NCBI GenBank assembly: GCA_963748095.1
Contig: CAVVIO010000027.1
Span: 1-59,405 of the forward strand
Length of the DNA stretch: 59,405 bases
Source: CAVVIO01 sp963748095
Lineage (GTDB): Bacteria > Bacteroidota > Bacteroidia > Bacteroidales > UBA10428
Direction of reading: 5' to 3'
Both the position numbers and the translations under genes were made by a program. The notes beneath the pieces are model-generated. The model saw only the letters and a program-made list of their open reading frames with translations. It searched no databases and had not been told where the DNA came from. Shown one piece after another: positions 50,156-58,990 of the stretch. Numbering within the stretch: position 1 is the first letter of the stretch; the number at the start of each line of letters is the position of its first letter.

Positions 50156-50566
50156 ATCAACTATTTGCCGATATTATTTAATTTCTACGAAAATAGATAT
50201 TAAGCTTTAATAGTCAAAGCTTTTTCAATTTTAAAATAGTAAAAGCCCTTTTCATATCTAATAAAATACAAATTAATATTAAATGCAAAATTAATTGTTA
50301 TAAAATTAAATTATTCATAATTAATAAATTACACGCGGCAATACAGGAATTATTATTCTATTTAAAAGATCCTTTTTAAACAAAACTTCCAAATATGTTC
50401 CTTTATTTGATAACGTTCAGTTCTATCCGGAAGTATATTTACAAGATTTCCGGTATTTTAATATAATAATACATTTCACAGGTTTAAGAAGTATAAACCG
50501 GCTGAAATCCGTTGTCGAATTCCGTATATTGAACGTAACTTCTTATTTTTGTGAAAAATTATAACC
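50156..50566. other. Divergent intergenic region between DUF349 and trmD genes
   Basis: About 410 AT-rich bases. It should hold promoters for both directions; only a -7-like element for trmD (50544-50551) stands out. Confidence 0.5.
50544..50551 (+). promoter_or_regulatory. Predicted -7 element (TATTTTTG) of trmD
   Basis: Exact TAnnTTTG match, 16 bases before the trmD ATG. No clear upstream TTTG at the expected distance. Confidence 0.4.
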
Positions 50567-51253
50567 ATGCGAATTGATATACTAACCATATTGCCCGAAT
50601 TACTGGAAAGTCCGCTCAATCATTCTATTGTAAAGAGAGCAAAAGAAAAGGGACTGGTGGAGATCTATATTCATAATATCCGAGATTATTCTACAAACAA
50701 GTACAAACAGGTAGATGATTATGCTTTTGGAGGAGGTGCAGGAATGGTGATGAGTATTGAGCCCATCGACAGGTTGCTGGAAAAGCTGAAGCAGGAACGC
50801 CATTATGATGAGATCATTTATACCAGTCCCGATGGGGAAAAATACAATCAAAAATCAGCAAACTACCTGTCCACTCTTAAAAATATTATTATACTCTGCG
50901 GTCATTATAAAGGTGTAGACCAGCGTATAAGGGAACATCTTATCACACGTGAAATATCTATTGGTGACTATGTGTTGACAGGCGGAGAACTGGCAGCCTC
51001 TGTGATTGCAGATAGTCTAATCCGGCTGATACCGGGAGCCATTTCAGATGAAACTTCCGCACTTACCGATTCTTTTCAGGACAACCTGCTTTCTCCACCT
51101 GTATACACAAGACCGGCAGAATACAAAGGATGGAAGGTACCGGATATACTTCTTTCCGGCCATGAAGCAAAGATTGAGAAATGGCGTATGGAACAGTCCA
51201 TTTCCCGTACTCGGGAGTTCCGCCCCGAAATGCTGAAAGATGAGGAAGAATAG
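50567..51253 (+). CDS. trmD: tRNA (guanine-N1)-methyltransferase
   Basis: Methylates G37 of tRNAs with G36, preventing +1 frameshifts. SPOUT-fold trefoil-knot enzyme of 228 residues with clear motifs: MRIDILTILPELLESPLNHS, VDDYAFGGGAGMVMSIEPID, IIYTSPDGEKYNQ, IILCGHYKGVDQRI, and the SAM-binding ISIGDYVLTGGELAA. The catalytic Asp is expected in LTDSFQDNLLSPPVYTRP. Length is normal. It stands alone, transcribed away from the DUF349 gene. Confidence 0.97.
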   Translation: MRIDILTILPELLESPLNHSIVKRAKEKGLVEIYIHNIRDYSTNKYKQVDDYAFGGGAGMVMSIEPIDRLLEKLKQERHYDEIIYTSPDGEKYNQKSANYLSTLKNIIILCGHYKGVDQRIREHLITREISIGDYVLTGGELAASVIADSLIRLIPGAISDETSALTDSFQDNLLSPPVYTRPAEYKGWKVPDILLSGHEAKIEKWRMEQSISRTREFRPEMLKDEEE

Positions 51254-51362
51254 GTAGCCTTTTATAACTGTGTTATTTTATTCTAATGAGTGTTTGTACT
51301 GTTAAAAATATTATAACTTAGCATATTACATCCGGTATCAATAAAAATTAATAAACTATTCA

Positions 51363-53147
51363 GTGAAAATCTATTTATTAAGGACATCTGTCATTTTATT
51401 GCTATTCCTCAATGTAACTAAAAATTGTAAAGCACAAACGTATTCGATGGAATACAAAAACATTACCAGCGCCGTTTATTATCCGGATATTATTAAACAG
51501 ATACCTGACGGCCATTATTTCATTGAGTTTAAAGAAGCCTACTTTGGCAAACCCGAATTATTTCTTGAATCATCAGGACCGGATACTATTATAGTTAAAA
51601 TTGGTGAAAAATCTGTAAATGCTATATACGTCGATACAAATCCCCCGGGGACTGTTCGTTTTCTGACAGATACGCTTCCCCTTTTAAATGGGAGACACTG
51701 GTATAAAATAAAAATTCAGGAATATAGTCCACCTGCCTGGGCTGTCGGTATGAATTACAATGTACCTTTACCGGACAGCATTGGAAACGTAATGCCGTTC
51801 AGATATGTTGAAATCGACGGGTACAAAGGTAAATTGAATAAGAAAGACATCCGGCAGACAGCCTACTTTTATCCCTTCAACGATTCTGCTTCATTTTGCC
51901 GAACTTCCTCCGACAAACTTAACCAGGTATGGCATTTATGCAAACATACCATAAAAGCAACCAGCTTTACCGGAATATATATTGATGGCGACAGGGAAAG
52001 GCGGCCTTATGAAGGTGACGCTTTTATAAACCAGTTGAGTCATTATGTGGTGGACAGTGAGTATGCCATGGCCCGGAAAACAATCGATTATCTTTTCAAA
52101 AGACCAACCTGGCCAACCGAATGGCATTTTCAAATGCATATGATGATATGGGAAGATTATATGTATACCGGGAATAAGGACTATCTGAAGTTATACTACG
52201 ATTCCTTAAAACGTATTGTTGACGATGCACCGGTTAACAATGGAGGATTGATAATCGATGACGGTAATGACATTATCGACTGGCCTTCTTCGGAACGTGA
52301 TGGATATAAGATCGGCAAAATTAACAATGTTCCCAACGCATTTTATTACAATTCGCTGCGGATAATGGCAAAAATAGCAGGGGTACTTGATAATAAACCA
52401 GATTCGGTAATATTTGCGAATAAAGCAGAAAAACTCAAACAAGTCTTTAATCAAATATTCTGGAATAACGAAACAAATCTTTATATCGATGCAGCTGACA
52501 GTGTACACAGTTCCGTTCATTCCAACATTTTCCCGGTAGTATTTGACCTGACTTCAGAATCACAAATCGATAAAATAAGACCCTTTATCAGATCAAAAGG
52601 GATGGCTGTAAGTGTTTACGGATCGCAATTTCTGTTAGAAGCACTTTTAAAAATCGGTGAAGCCTCGTATGCCGAAGATCTGATGACCTCCAATAACGAC
52701 AGAAGCTGGCTGAACATGATAAAACATGGAGGCACCATTACCTGGGAGGCCTGGAATGAAAGGGTAAAAAACAATCTTGACTGGAACCATGCCTGGGGAA
52801 CAGCTCCTGCCAATATCATTGCCCGTTGTATTTTTGGTATTCGGCCCCTGGAACCTGGTTTTCAGAAAGCTCTCATACAGCCACAGTTTGGTTGGTTAAC
52901 CAGTGGAAAATTCGTGCAACCCACTATTAATGGACCCATTCAGATATCATTTGAAAAGAACGAAAAATCGGGACTTAATTTACAGGTAACATTGAATATG
53001 CCTGGAAAATTGGTTTTACCAATTGATATATATAATTCTTCTGGTGTAAAATTGAATAATATACTATATACCCCTGCTATTCAGGACAACCATTTTATAA
53101 TTGAGATACCAGCCGGAAAAAACAATATATACTGTGATTTAAAATAA
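51363..53147 (+). CDS. Alpha-L-rhamnosidase-like glycoside hydrolase (GH78-type)
   Basis: Exported hydrolase of 594 residues with signal peptide MKIYLLRTSVILLLFLNVTK and processing near NCKAQ. An N-terminal beta-sandwich (about 30-160) precedes an (alpha/alpha)6 barrel. The GH78 catalytic loop appears as GIYIDGDRERRPYEGDAFIN (near residues 205-220), matching the D-x-x-x-R-E-R-x-x-x-x-G-D pattern; the second acidic site is in GGTITWEAWNE. It most likely releases terminal L-rhamnose from plant or microbial glycans in the periplasm. The start is GTG at 51363. No SusCD pair is nearby. Confidence 0.8.
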   Translation: MKIYLLRTSVILLLFLNVTKNCKAQTYSMEYKNITSAVYYPDIIKQIPDGHYFIEFKEAYFGKPELFLESSGPDTIIVKIGEKSVNAIYVDTNPPGTVRFLTDTLPLLNGRHWYKIKIQEYSPPAWAVGMNYNVPLPDSIGNVMPFRYVEIDGYKGKLNKKDIRQTAYFYPFNDSASFCRTSSDKLNQVWHLCKHTIKATSFTGIYIDGDRERRPYEGDAFINQLSHYVVDSEYAMARKTIDYLFKRPTWPTEWHFQMHMMIWEDYMYTGNKDYLKLYYDSLKRIVDDAPVNNGGLIIDDGNDIIDWPSSERDGYKIGKINNVPNAFYYNSLRIMAKIAGVLDNKPDSVIFANKAEKLKQVFNQIFWNNETNLYIDAADSVHSSVHSNIFPVVFDLTSESQIDKIRPFIRSKGMAVSVYGSQFLLEALLKIGEASYAEDLMTSNNDRSWLNMIKHGGTITWEAWNERVKNNLDWNHAWGTAPANIIARCIFGIRPLEPGFQKALIQPQFGWLTSGKFVQPTINGPIQISFEKNEKSGLNLQVTLNMPGKLVLPIDIYNSSGVKLNNILYTPAIQDNHFIIEIPAGKNNIYCDLK

Positions 53148-53183
53148 TGTCATTTTTTTTAGTAAATATATTAAAATAGATTG

Positions 53184-53251
53184 CACGTCCCATCAGGGGC
53201 AAAATACAGGTAGAAAATATATTACAGATTCATCACGTCCCGCTAGGGACA
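53184..53251. repeat. Two copies of a short palindromic repeat, 50 bases apart
   Basis: CACGTCCC-ATCA-GGGGC at 53184-53200 and CACGTCCC-GCTA-GGGAC at 53234-53250. Each forms a small hairpin (GTCCC/GGGAC, the first copy with one mismatch), followed by an AT-rich tail. This looks like a REP-type interspersed repeat; only two copies are present, so it is not a CRISPR array. Confidence 0.6.
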
Positions 53252-53356
53252 CAATATTATTTATTCATCAATATTGATCATGAATTATATTCCCCTCACC
53301 TTCTGACGAGGATGCAAAAACCGGAGTCTATAGCCCGATATCTTCCGTCAACATTC

Positions 53357-54451
53357 CTATTTCAACCGTATCCTCATCAAATACATATCAGCTGTAATAT
53401 ACAACATGCTCCCGTCCTCATTCAGCGTGCAGTTGCTGGTCGGGTGACCTGTATTGATTATCCCTGCCAGTTTACCTTCGGGAGTAATCACATAAATTCC
53501 TCCCGGGCCCGCCCCGAAAATAATCCCCTGTTTATTCACTGCCAGTCCGTCGGGAACTCCCATGTTCGGCCTTTCCTTTAAATATTCGGATGCATTGTAC
53601 AATACCCTGCTTTTAACCGGCATTCCTTCCTCATTCAGTTCGTATGCCGTCCATACCGGATTTTCAGCGCCGGAATTCGAAACATACAGTATCTTTTCAT
53701 CCGGACTAAGTCCTACTCCGTTAGGCCGGCTTAGTTTATCATCAACAACGTTAAGCTTGCCATCGGATGATAGTTCATATACTCCCTGAAACGATAGTTC
53801 CTTTTCAGGCCCTGCACCCTGATTGGGTAGGCCATACGGCGGATCGGTAAAATACAGGTCGCCTTTACTGTTATAAACCAGGTCATTCGGACTGTTAAGC
53901 CGTTTGCCGTCGTACCTGTCGGCCAGTGTAATAAATTTCGGCTGCGGATGATCCAGCGGTGCATCCATACGGGCTATCTGACGGTTTCCATGCTGACAGA
54001 GCACCAGGTTTCCTTTTGCATCAAGCGTCAACCCGTTTGATCCTATCTCGGCACCATCACTGCGGGGTGGTCCGGAAAACCCTGCTGAATCCATGTAAAG
54101 CGATAATCCTCCTTCCTCACTCCACTGAAAAATGCTGTTGCGTGGAATATCCGAGAAAAGCAGCTTTTTTTGTGCAGGAAGCCATACAGGCCCCTCTGAC
54201 CATACAAAACCTTCGGCAATGATTTCCAGCTTGCTATCTGCCGGGATTATGGCATCAAGGTCACTGCCTAAACGTTCAATACTGCCGGTTACCCTGGGTG
54301 GATTTACTGCACTCAACGGCATCTCTGCTTCAGGCCCTTTGGCCAGAGAATCTGTTTTAGTCGGGACCGATTGCTGTTTCTTGCCCGTGTGCATACAGGC
54401 GCTTATCAGAATACCAGCCAATAATATAAAGAAATAATGCTGCTTTTTCAT
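53357..54451 (-). CDS. SMP-30/gluconolactonase-like lipoprotein
   Basis: Exported six-bladed beta-propeller lactonase, 364 residues, lipoprotein by the lipobox LISAC with Cys19. Family motifs are FVWSEGPVWLPAQKKLLFSD, GSNGLTLDAKGNLVLCQHGN, LNSPNDLVYNSKGDLYFTDP (the metal-binding SPNDL) and LSRPNGVGLSPDEKILYVSN; the catalytic Asp is in MGVPDGLAVNKQG. It hydrolyses sugar lactones such as gluconolactone or related aldonolactones. It converges on the rhamnosidase-like gene, with the short palindromic repeats between them. Confidence 0.9.
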   Translation of the reverse strand: MKKQHYFFILLAGILISACMHTGKKQQSVPTKTDSLAKGPEAEMPLSAVNPPRVTGSIERLGSDLDAIIPADSKLEIIAEGFVWSEGPVWLPAQKKLLFSDIPRNSIFQWSEEGGLSLYMDSAGFSGPPRSDGAEIGSNGLTLDAKGNLVLCQHGNRQIARMDAPLDHPQPKFITLADRYDGKRLNSPNDLVYNSKGDLYFTDPPYGLPNQGAGPEKELSFQGVYELSSDGKLNVVDDKLSRPNGVGLSPDEKILYVSNSGAENPVWTAYELNEEGMPVKSRVLYNASEYLKERPNMGVPDGLAVNKQGIIFGAGPGGIYVITPEGKLAGIINTGHPTSNCTLNEDGSMLYITADMYLMRIRLK

Positions 54452-54765
54452 ACTTTTTAAAATTTACTCAGTACGAAGTTATAATTTTTTCAATAACTTC
54501 AAATACAGTTGTTAAATCAGGCACTCATCAGTCGTTGATACGCTTTCCGTACTATTTTTTCCAGTCTGCAATAACGTAATACAGCCTAAAAGCAACCCAC
54601 TCAAATTTGCTTTTAACCGGAATATCATCTACATTTATTTCGCAAACCGAAAGTGGGAAATGGTAATTAAAAACTTAAAATACTTGTGCTATGATAACCA
54701 TAAAGACATTCCCAAGCTTCGGGATATTTTTAAGCGTATTTTGACAACAATTAAAATATAATAAG
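54452..54765. other. Intergenic region carrying promoter-bearing repeat copy C
   Basis: About 310 bases between divergent genes. The right part (about 54590-54705) is related to two intergenic copies at 56.8 and 57.8 kb; nothing else is recognised. Confidence 0.55.
54606..54637 (+). promoter_or_regulatory. Promoter-like element with conserved spacer, copy C
   Basis: TTTG (54606-54609), exactly 20 bases, TACATTTA (54630-54637). The spacer holds AACCGGAATATC, shared with copies A and D. The YhcH-like gene starts 129 bases downstream. Confidence 0.5.
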
Positions 54766-55212
54766 ATGGTAATTGATAAAATTGAAAATTATAAACTCTA
54801 TGTTTGCCTTAGTGAGAAAATAGCTAAGGCATTTGCATATATTAATGAGACTGATTTGTCCCGGACGGAACCGGGTAAATATAAAATCGACAATGATGAT
54901 ATTTTTGCTCTTGTACAGGAATATGATACAAAAGATAAAAATGAATGTAAACTCGAAGGACATAGCAAGTATATCGATATTCAACATGTAATTTATGGGG
55001 TTGAACTTATAGGCGTTACATCATTGATAAATCAAATACCTGTATACAAAAACGAAAAAGATGATTGTACTTTCTATGAGAGTGATTCGACTTTAATTAG
55101 GATTGAGTCCGGAATGTTCACAATATTTTTCCCTGATGACCTTCATATGCCTGGCATTAAATTAAACCAGATTTCAAAAGTAAAAAAAGTTGTAATAAAG
55201 GTGCGGATCTGA
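54766..55212 (+). CDS. YhcH/YjgK/YiaL-family protein
   Basis: Cytosolic cupin-like protein of 148 residues. The family pattern is DEKEYxLxxPxxKxxLExHxKYIDIQHVxxG; here it reads ECKLEGHSKYIDIQHVIYGV, followed by a short variable part and FTIFFPDDLHMPGIKLNQIS with the closing KKVVIKVRI. His and Asp/Glu in these stretches are likely metal ligands. Relatives accompany sialic-acid and beta-galactosidase genes and may act as sugar anomerases; the role here is inferred from that. A polytopic membrane gene follows 42 bases later. Confidence 0.85.
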   Translation: MVIDKIENYKLYVCLSEKIAKAFAYINETDLSRTEPGKYKIDNDDIFALVQEYDTKDKNECKLEGHSKYIDIQHVIYGVELIGVTSLINQIPVYKNEKDDCTFYESDSTLIRIESGMFTIFFPDDLHMPGIKLNQISKVKKVVIKVRI

Positions 55213-55254
55213 TTATTAATTAACTATTGACAAACCGTTTGATAACAAGCTGAT

Positions 55255-56706
55255 ATGACACAGAGAATGTCCAGAAGAATAATATATTTCATTCTTGTAT
55301 TTGTATTGATAGCTGATATAGGTTACTCTTTTAAGGAATATCTTAACCAGCCACTGGATGGCGATATGGCATGGAATCTAATACCTGCAAATGATGTAAA
55401 ACCTATTTTTGACCATCCTTTTGGAATAAACGCGATTTTAAAAAACCAGACGTATGCAAATCCGAATCGTTTCTTTTGTCATTGGACCTACAGAAAATAT
55501 CTTATTTCTACCCCGTTATTTTTACAAAATTTCACTAACCCGATAGATAGTGTTTACCTATCATGTGCCTTATCGAAAACAGTTATTCAGGTTATATTAA
55601 TTTTCTTTCTGGCTGTAATTATTTCAAACACTAAAAACTTATTCAAACTTGATTTTATTCTGGCTGCTGTTTTAGTCACCCCTCTTTTTCAAGCCAATGG
55701 CTATCGCAGTCATATGGGAATAATTGATCCGTCTACCACATACACTTTCTTTTACGCGCTACCCTGTGCATTATTGCTTTTGTATTTTTTACCATTTATC
55801 CGACAGTTTTATTATTACAAAAAACCGGTAGTGCGATTATATATCAAGATCCTTTGGATTCCCCTTGCAATAATAGTTTCGTTAAGCGGACCATTAAATC
55901 CAGGGATTGCATTAGTGGTTTCGTTATTACTGTTTTTTGATAATTTAAAAAATAATTATGCCCATTCAAGTCAGACCGGGACAGCTAAAAAGATAATAAG
56001 TGCAATTAAGAGCATACCTAAAGATTACTGGTTCTATTTATTACCTGTAAGTATCTTTTCTTTATATTCATTATTTCTTGGCAGATACAATTCAATTACC
56101 ATAGAAAACCAGATTCTGTTAAGTAAAATGTATTTAAGGCTTCCTGCCGGAATTTATTATCAATTTACTCAGGATCTGGGATTCCCGGTTTTGTTTCTGA
56201 TTCTGGCAATAAACTCAATTTTTATTCATAAAAAGTTTAAAACAGCAGAAGGCATAAAAATACTGACCATCTTTAAGTGGATAGGAATATTTTCTTTGAT
56301 CTATATTTTATTGTTACCCCTCGGCGGATACAGAGAATACAGGCATTATATCCTGAGATACGATACAATTATGCCGATTACATTAAGTTTAATGTTTGTT
56401 TTTGGAACATCTACTCTCTTTTTAATAAAAAATATTTCAAAAAAACAACGGATATGGTATCTACCCATGATCTTACTGGTTTTATTTATCTATGTCAACT
56501 CTGACAGAGTCGCATATACCAACAATTGCGAAAGACAAGCCTTAAAAGTAATCGCAGACTCAAAAGATTCAGTGGTAAAATTAGACCTTGATTGCAGTGT
56601 TTTAGCATGGAGTAAGATAACCAAGCCGGAAGATTCCGAATTGAATGCACAATTAATGACTATATGGAAAATTACAAAGGAAAAGAAATTATATTATAAT
56701 AAATAG
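55255..56706 (+). CDS. Polytopic membrane protein of unknown function
   Basis: A 483-residue protein with about nine to ten hydrophobic helices, for example IIYFILVFVLIADIGYSF (9-26), VIQVILIFFLAVIIS, FFYALPCALLLLYFLPF, ILWIPLAIIVSLSGPL, FLILAINSIFIH and WYLPMILLVLFIYV. The first loop contains LNQPLDGDMAWNLIPANDVK, reminiscent of the acidic first loop of GT-C glycosyltransferases, but I cannot confirm that family. It ends with a soluble tail. It likely shares a transcript with the YhcH-like gene upstream. Confidence 0.6.
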   Translation: MTQRMSRRIIYFILVFVLIADIGYSFKEYLNQPLDGDMAWNLIPANDVKPIFDHPFGINAILKNQTYANPNRFFCHWTYRKYLISTPLFLQNFTNPIDSVYLSCALSKTVIQVILIFFLAVIISNTKNLFKLDFILAAVLVTPLFQANGYRSHMGIIDPSTTYTFFYALPCALLLLYFLPFIRQFYYYKKPVVRLYIKILWIPLAIIVSLSGPLNPGIALVVSLLLFFDNLKNNYAHSSQTGTAKKIISAIKSIPKDYWFYLLPVSIFSLYSLFLGRYNSITIENQILLSKMYLRLPAGIYYQFTQDLGFPVLFLILAINSIFIHKKFKTAEGIKILTIFKWIGIFSLIYILLLPLGGYREYRHYILRYDTIMPITLSLMFVFGTSTLFLIKNISKKQRIWYLPMILLVLFIYVNSDRVAYTNNCERQALKVIADSKDSVVKLDLDCSVLAWSKITKPEDSELNAQLMTIWKITKEKKLYYNK

Positions 56707-56756
56707 ATCGTGATTATTACTTATGAATACAGTAATTAGCTTCGTGTTTCAATAAA

Positions 56757-56955
56757 CCACTTCAGGAAGAATCTTTGTCTTTTCACCCGTTATCTCCACT
56801 CCTAAAACCTAACACTTACCGCTTAAACACTGAAATAATAATTTGCTTCCTACCGGAATATCCTTTACTTTTACCCGATGTACTTTCTGTAGGAAATTGG
56901 AGAAAGTAAGGTAACTGGTATATCAGGCGGTTACAAACAATAAATACATGTGCTG
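56757..56955 (+). repeat. Promoter-bearing intergenic repeat, copy A
   Basis: Aligns by eye with copy B (57722-57900) over about 130 bases. Shared landmarks in order are CTTTGTCT/CTTGTCTC, ACCCGTTA-CTCCA, AAAACCTAACA-TTAC, AAACACT, ATTTGCTT, the promoter-like spacer, and an AAAGTAA-GGTA/ATGGTA end. Its right end also resembles copy C near 54680 (AAATAC-TGTGCT-TAT). Confidence 0.6.
56842..56873 (+). promoter_or_regulatory. Promoter-like element with conserved spacer, copy A
   Basis: TTTG (56842-56845), exactly 20 bases including TACCGGAATATC, then TACTTTTA (56866-56873). The MaoC-like gene starts about 170 bases downstream. Confidence 0.5.
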
Positions 56956-57043
56956 TATCAGGCATAAAAATAACAGGTTGATTAAACCTTTAATAGATAT
57001 ACATTGATTGCCAGATAGTCTCTTAATGATTAAATAAAAATAT

Positions 57044-57508
57044 ATGGGAAAATTGATAGTTAACAGTTATTCAGAATTTGAACAATATGCTGGAAAAGAA
57101 TTAGGGGTGTCTGATTATCACAGGATTACCCAGGATCAAATAAATAAATTTGCAGATGCGACCTTGGACCATCAATGGATACATCTCGATGCAGAAAGAG
57201 CTAAAAAGGAGAGTCCATACGGGGTAACAATTGCACATGGATATTTAACCCTTTCCATATTGCCATACTTATGGAATCAAATAATAGAAGTTAATAATAT
57301 TAAAATGTTGGTTAATTATGGAATTGAAAAGCTTAAGTTTAACCAACCTGTTTTGGTGGACAGTGAAGTAAGAGTTAAAGCAAAACTCAACTCCATAATT
57401 AATTTGAAAGGAATAACAAAAGTAGTGATTAATGTAGTTCTTGAAATAAAAGACAATAAAAAACCGGCTTTAGATGCTTCATTAATTTTCTTATATCATT
57501 TTAACTAA
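57044..57508 (+). CDS. MaoC-like (R)-specific enoyl-CoA hydratase
   Basis: Hot-dog-fold hydratase of 154 residues. The catalytic hydratase-2 motif is clear: FADATLDHQWIHLDAERAKK, then SPYGVTIAHGYLTLSILPYL, with Asp, His and Gly positions as in MaoC dehydratases. The opening FEQYAGKELGVSDYHRITQD is typical of this subgroup (N-terminal x-G-x-x-x-G-x-S-x-W/Y). It acts on trans-2-enoyl-CoA or -ACP esters. The pathway is unclear, as no fatty-acid genes are adjacent. Confidence 0.92.
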   Translation: MGKLIVNSYSEFEQYAGKELGVSDYHRITQDQINKFADATLDHQWIHLDAERAKKESPYGVTIAHGYLTLSILPYLWNQIIEVNNIKMLVNYGIEKLKFNQPVLVDSEVRVKAKLNSIINLKGITKVVINVVLEIKDNKKPALDASLIFLYHFN

Positions 57509-57721
57509 TTGATATATTATAAAAATAACTTGCTGGCTGGCAAAGCGCCAAATATAAATGCATCGTATTATCTTTAAGAGCTTAAGGGTTTGAAAAGAAA
57601 CCACTTCGAAAACCCTTTCCGTAGCAAGGCCGGTAAAGGCAGGTCTACTTATGACCTCTCTCCTATCCGGATTTGCAACCCAAATCATTTCAAGAACTAA
57701 CTGATTTACTAATACAAACTC

Positions 57722-57900
57722 CCGGTTATTCCAGGAGTATCCTTGTCTCATTGTTACCCGTTAACTCCACCCCAAAAACCTAACATTTACATCCCAAACA
57801 CTTACACAAAAATTTGCTTTTTACTGGAAGAACCTTTACATTTACTTGATTACCATCTAGTAGCTGATCGTAAAAAGTAAAGTAATGATGGTACATATAA
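57722..57900 (+). repeat. Promoter-bearing intergenic repeat, copy B
   Basis: Counterpart of copy A, about 950 bases downstream of it; see copy A for the shared landmarks. The two flank the MaoC-like gene as direct repeats. Confidence 0.6.
57813..57844 (+). promoter_or_regulatory. Promoter-like element with conserved spacer, copy B
   Basis: TTTG (57813-57816), exactly 20 bases, TACATTTA (57837-57844). The spacer reads ACTGGAAGAACC where the others have ACCGGAATATC. The barrel-protein gene starts 98 bases downstream. Confidence 0.5.
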
Positions 57901-57942
57901 AGAATAAATGCTGCCAGAATACACTTTATAAAACAGACCAAT

Positions 57943-58605
57943 ATGAGAACAATAGTAATAATAACTGCTATTTTTTTCACAGTCAACTTATACGGACAAA
58001 AAAAAATTAAAAGGAATTTAGAAATAGATATCGGAACAAATTTCACAATTCCACATATAGAAAAATATAGTTTTTCCGGAGGAAACCATCCTTTTACCAG
58101 GGAATATAAATCATCTCTGGGTTATAATTTAGAATTGCTGTTGAATCGTACTTTTAATAAACATTTATTTATAAGTTACGGACTTAATTATTTTCAAAAC
58201 AGATATAATTATAATCAAAGAACTTTCCAGAATGAAATTGCTGGTTCTATATTGACCGAGGGCTACTATGCAAGACAATCCTATTTAAATATTTCAGCAG
58301 TTATAAAATTCAAATTCTACACAAGACTTCCCATAAATATTGGGATTGGACCTTATTTTGGTTTTCTGCTAAATCATAAAGAAAGTGATAATCGAAATAC
58401 AGTGCTTTACAATCCGTTTGTCTTAGGATTTTATCCTCAGGCTGATATCGAATTTTTAAAGAAAACCCATTTTGTACTTTCTTTTTATTTTAAATCTAAT
58501 ATTGATTTCGGAGGTAATTGGTATTCGGATGACTATATTATGACCAGTGAAAATAAAAGAATAATAAAAATTAACTTAAAGTCGGGGATTGGATTGAAGT
58601 TTTAA
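57943..58605 (+). CDS. Outer-membrane beta-barrel protein (PorT-like), function unknown
   Basis: Exported protein of 220 residues with signal peptide about 1-19 (TIVIITAIFFTVNLYGQ). The mature part is a run of amphipathic strands with aromatic turns: NLEIDIGTNFTIPHIEKYSF, NKHLFISYGLNYFQNRYNYN, PINIGIGPYFGFLLNHKESD, THFVLSFYFKSNIDF, and the barrel-type end KINLKSGIGLKF. It fits the small outer-membrane beta-barrel (OMP_b-brl) group common in Bacteroidota. No specific role can be given. It has the promoter-like copy B upstream. Confidence 0.75.
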   Translation: MRTIVIITAIFFTVNLYGQKKIKRNLEIDIGTNFTIPHIEKYSFSGGNHPFTREYKSSLGYNLELLLNRTFNKHLFISYGLNYFQNRYNYNQRTFQNEIAGSILTEGYYARQSYLNISAVIKFKFYTRLPINIGIGPYFGFLLNHKESDNRNTVLYNPFVLGFYPQADIEFLKKTHFVLSFYFKSNIDFGGNWYSDDYIMTSENKRIIKINLKSGIGLKF

Positions 58606-58990
58606 CTCTGAAAAAATCTGCTGACACCTTAAATTTTAATATCAATTAATTAGATATAGTATGTATGGTATTCATTTTTAAAGCAGAACTGTGCCAGGAA
58701 AGAATGATTACCGGAAAGAGTTGATGATTATTTTCAGTTGTCCAACCGGATACGAAGGATAATTTTTACCGGTAAATCCGGGAAGTCCCTGTTTTAAATT
58801 TCTAACATAACGTTGTACACCCCTCCACTCATCGTAGTTTGTATTAACGATGCAATATAAACTTAAAAACCAATCCTAAACTTTGAACACTTTCAGAAAT
58901 ATAAAACAATCCCGGTGTATAATATAGCCGGGATTGTTCTGTTTTTAATATTTGAAGTTATAAATCCTACACACTCATTGGAGAAAATTT
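58606..58990. other. Intergenic region between convergent barrel and propeller genes
   Basis: About 385 bases with no coding region; the only clear feature is the terminator hairpin at 58905-58945. Confidence 0.55.
58905..58945 (-). terminator. Intrinsic terminator of the propeller gene
   Basis: A perfect 11-bp stem AACAATCCCGG/CCGGGATTGTT (58905-58915 with 58928-58938), with T-rich sequence on both sides. It lies about 50 bases past the stop of the minus-strand gene; it may also act in the plus direction. Confidence 0.75.

Larger units (their letters stand above)
56707..57043. other. Intergenic region carrying promoter-bearing repeat copy A
   Basis: About 340 bases. The span 56757-56955 aligns by eye with the region 57722-57900; no coding region is seen. 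Confidence 0.55.
57509..57942. other. Intergenic region carrying promoter-bearing repeat copy B
   Basis: About 430 bases. The right half holds copy B; the left half shows no clear feature. A minus-strand open frame at 57491-57751 has no family pattern. Confidence 0.55.

Noticed and set aside
53184..53251. Possible CRISPR array from the two GTCCC palindromes
   Set aside because: Only two copies, inter-copy sequence is AT-rich tail rather than spacer-like, and there are no cas genes.
57491..57751. Minus-strand open frame downstream of the MaoC gene
   Set aside because: No family pattern; it overlaps the end of the MaoC gene and part of the repeat region.
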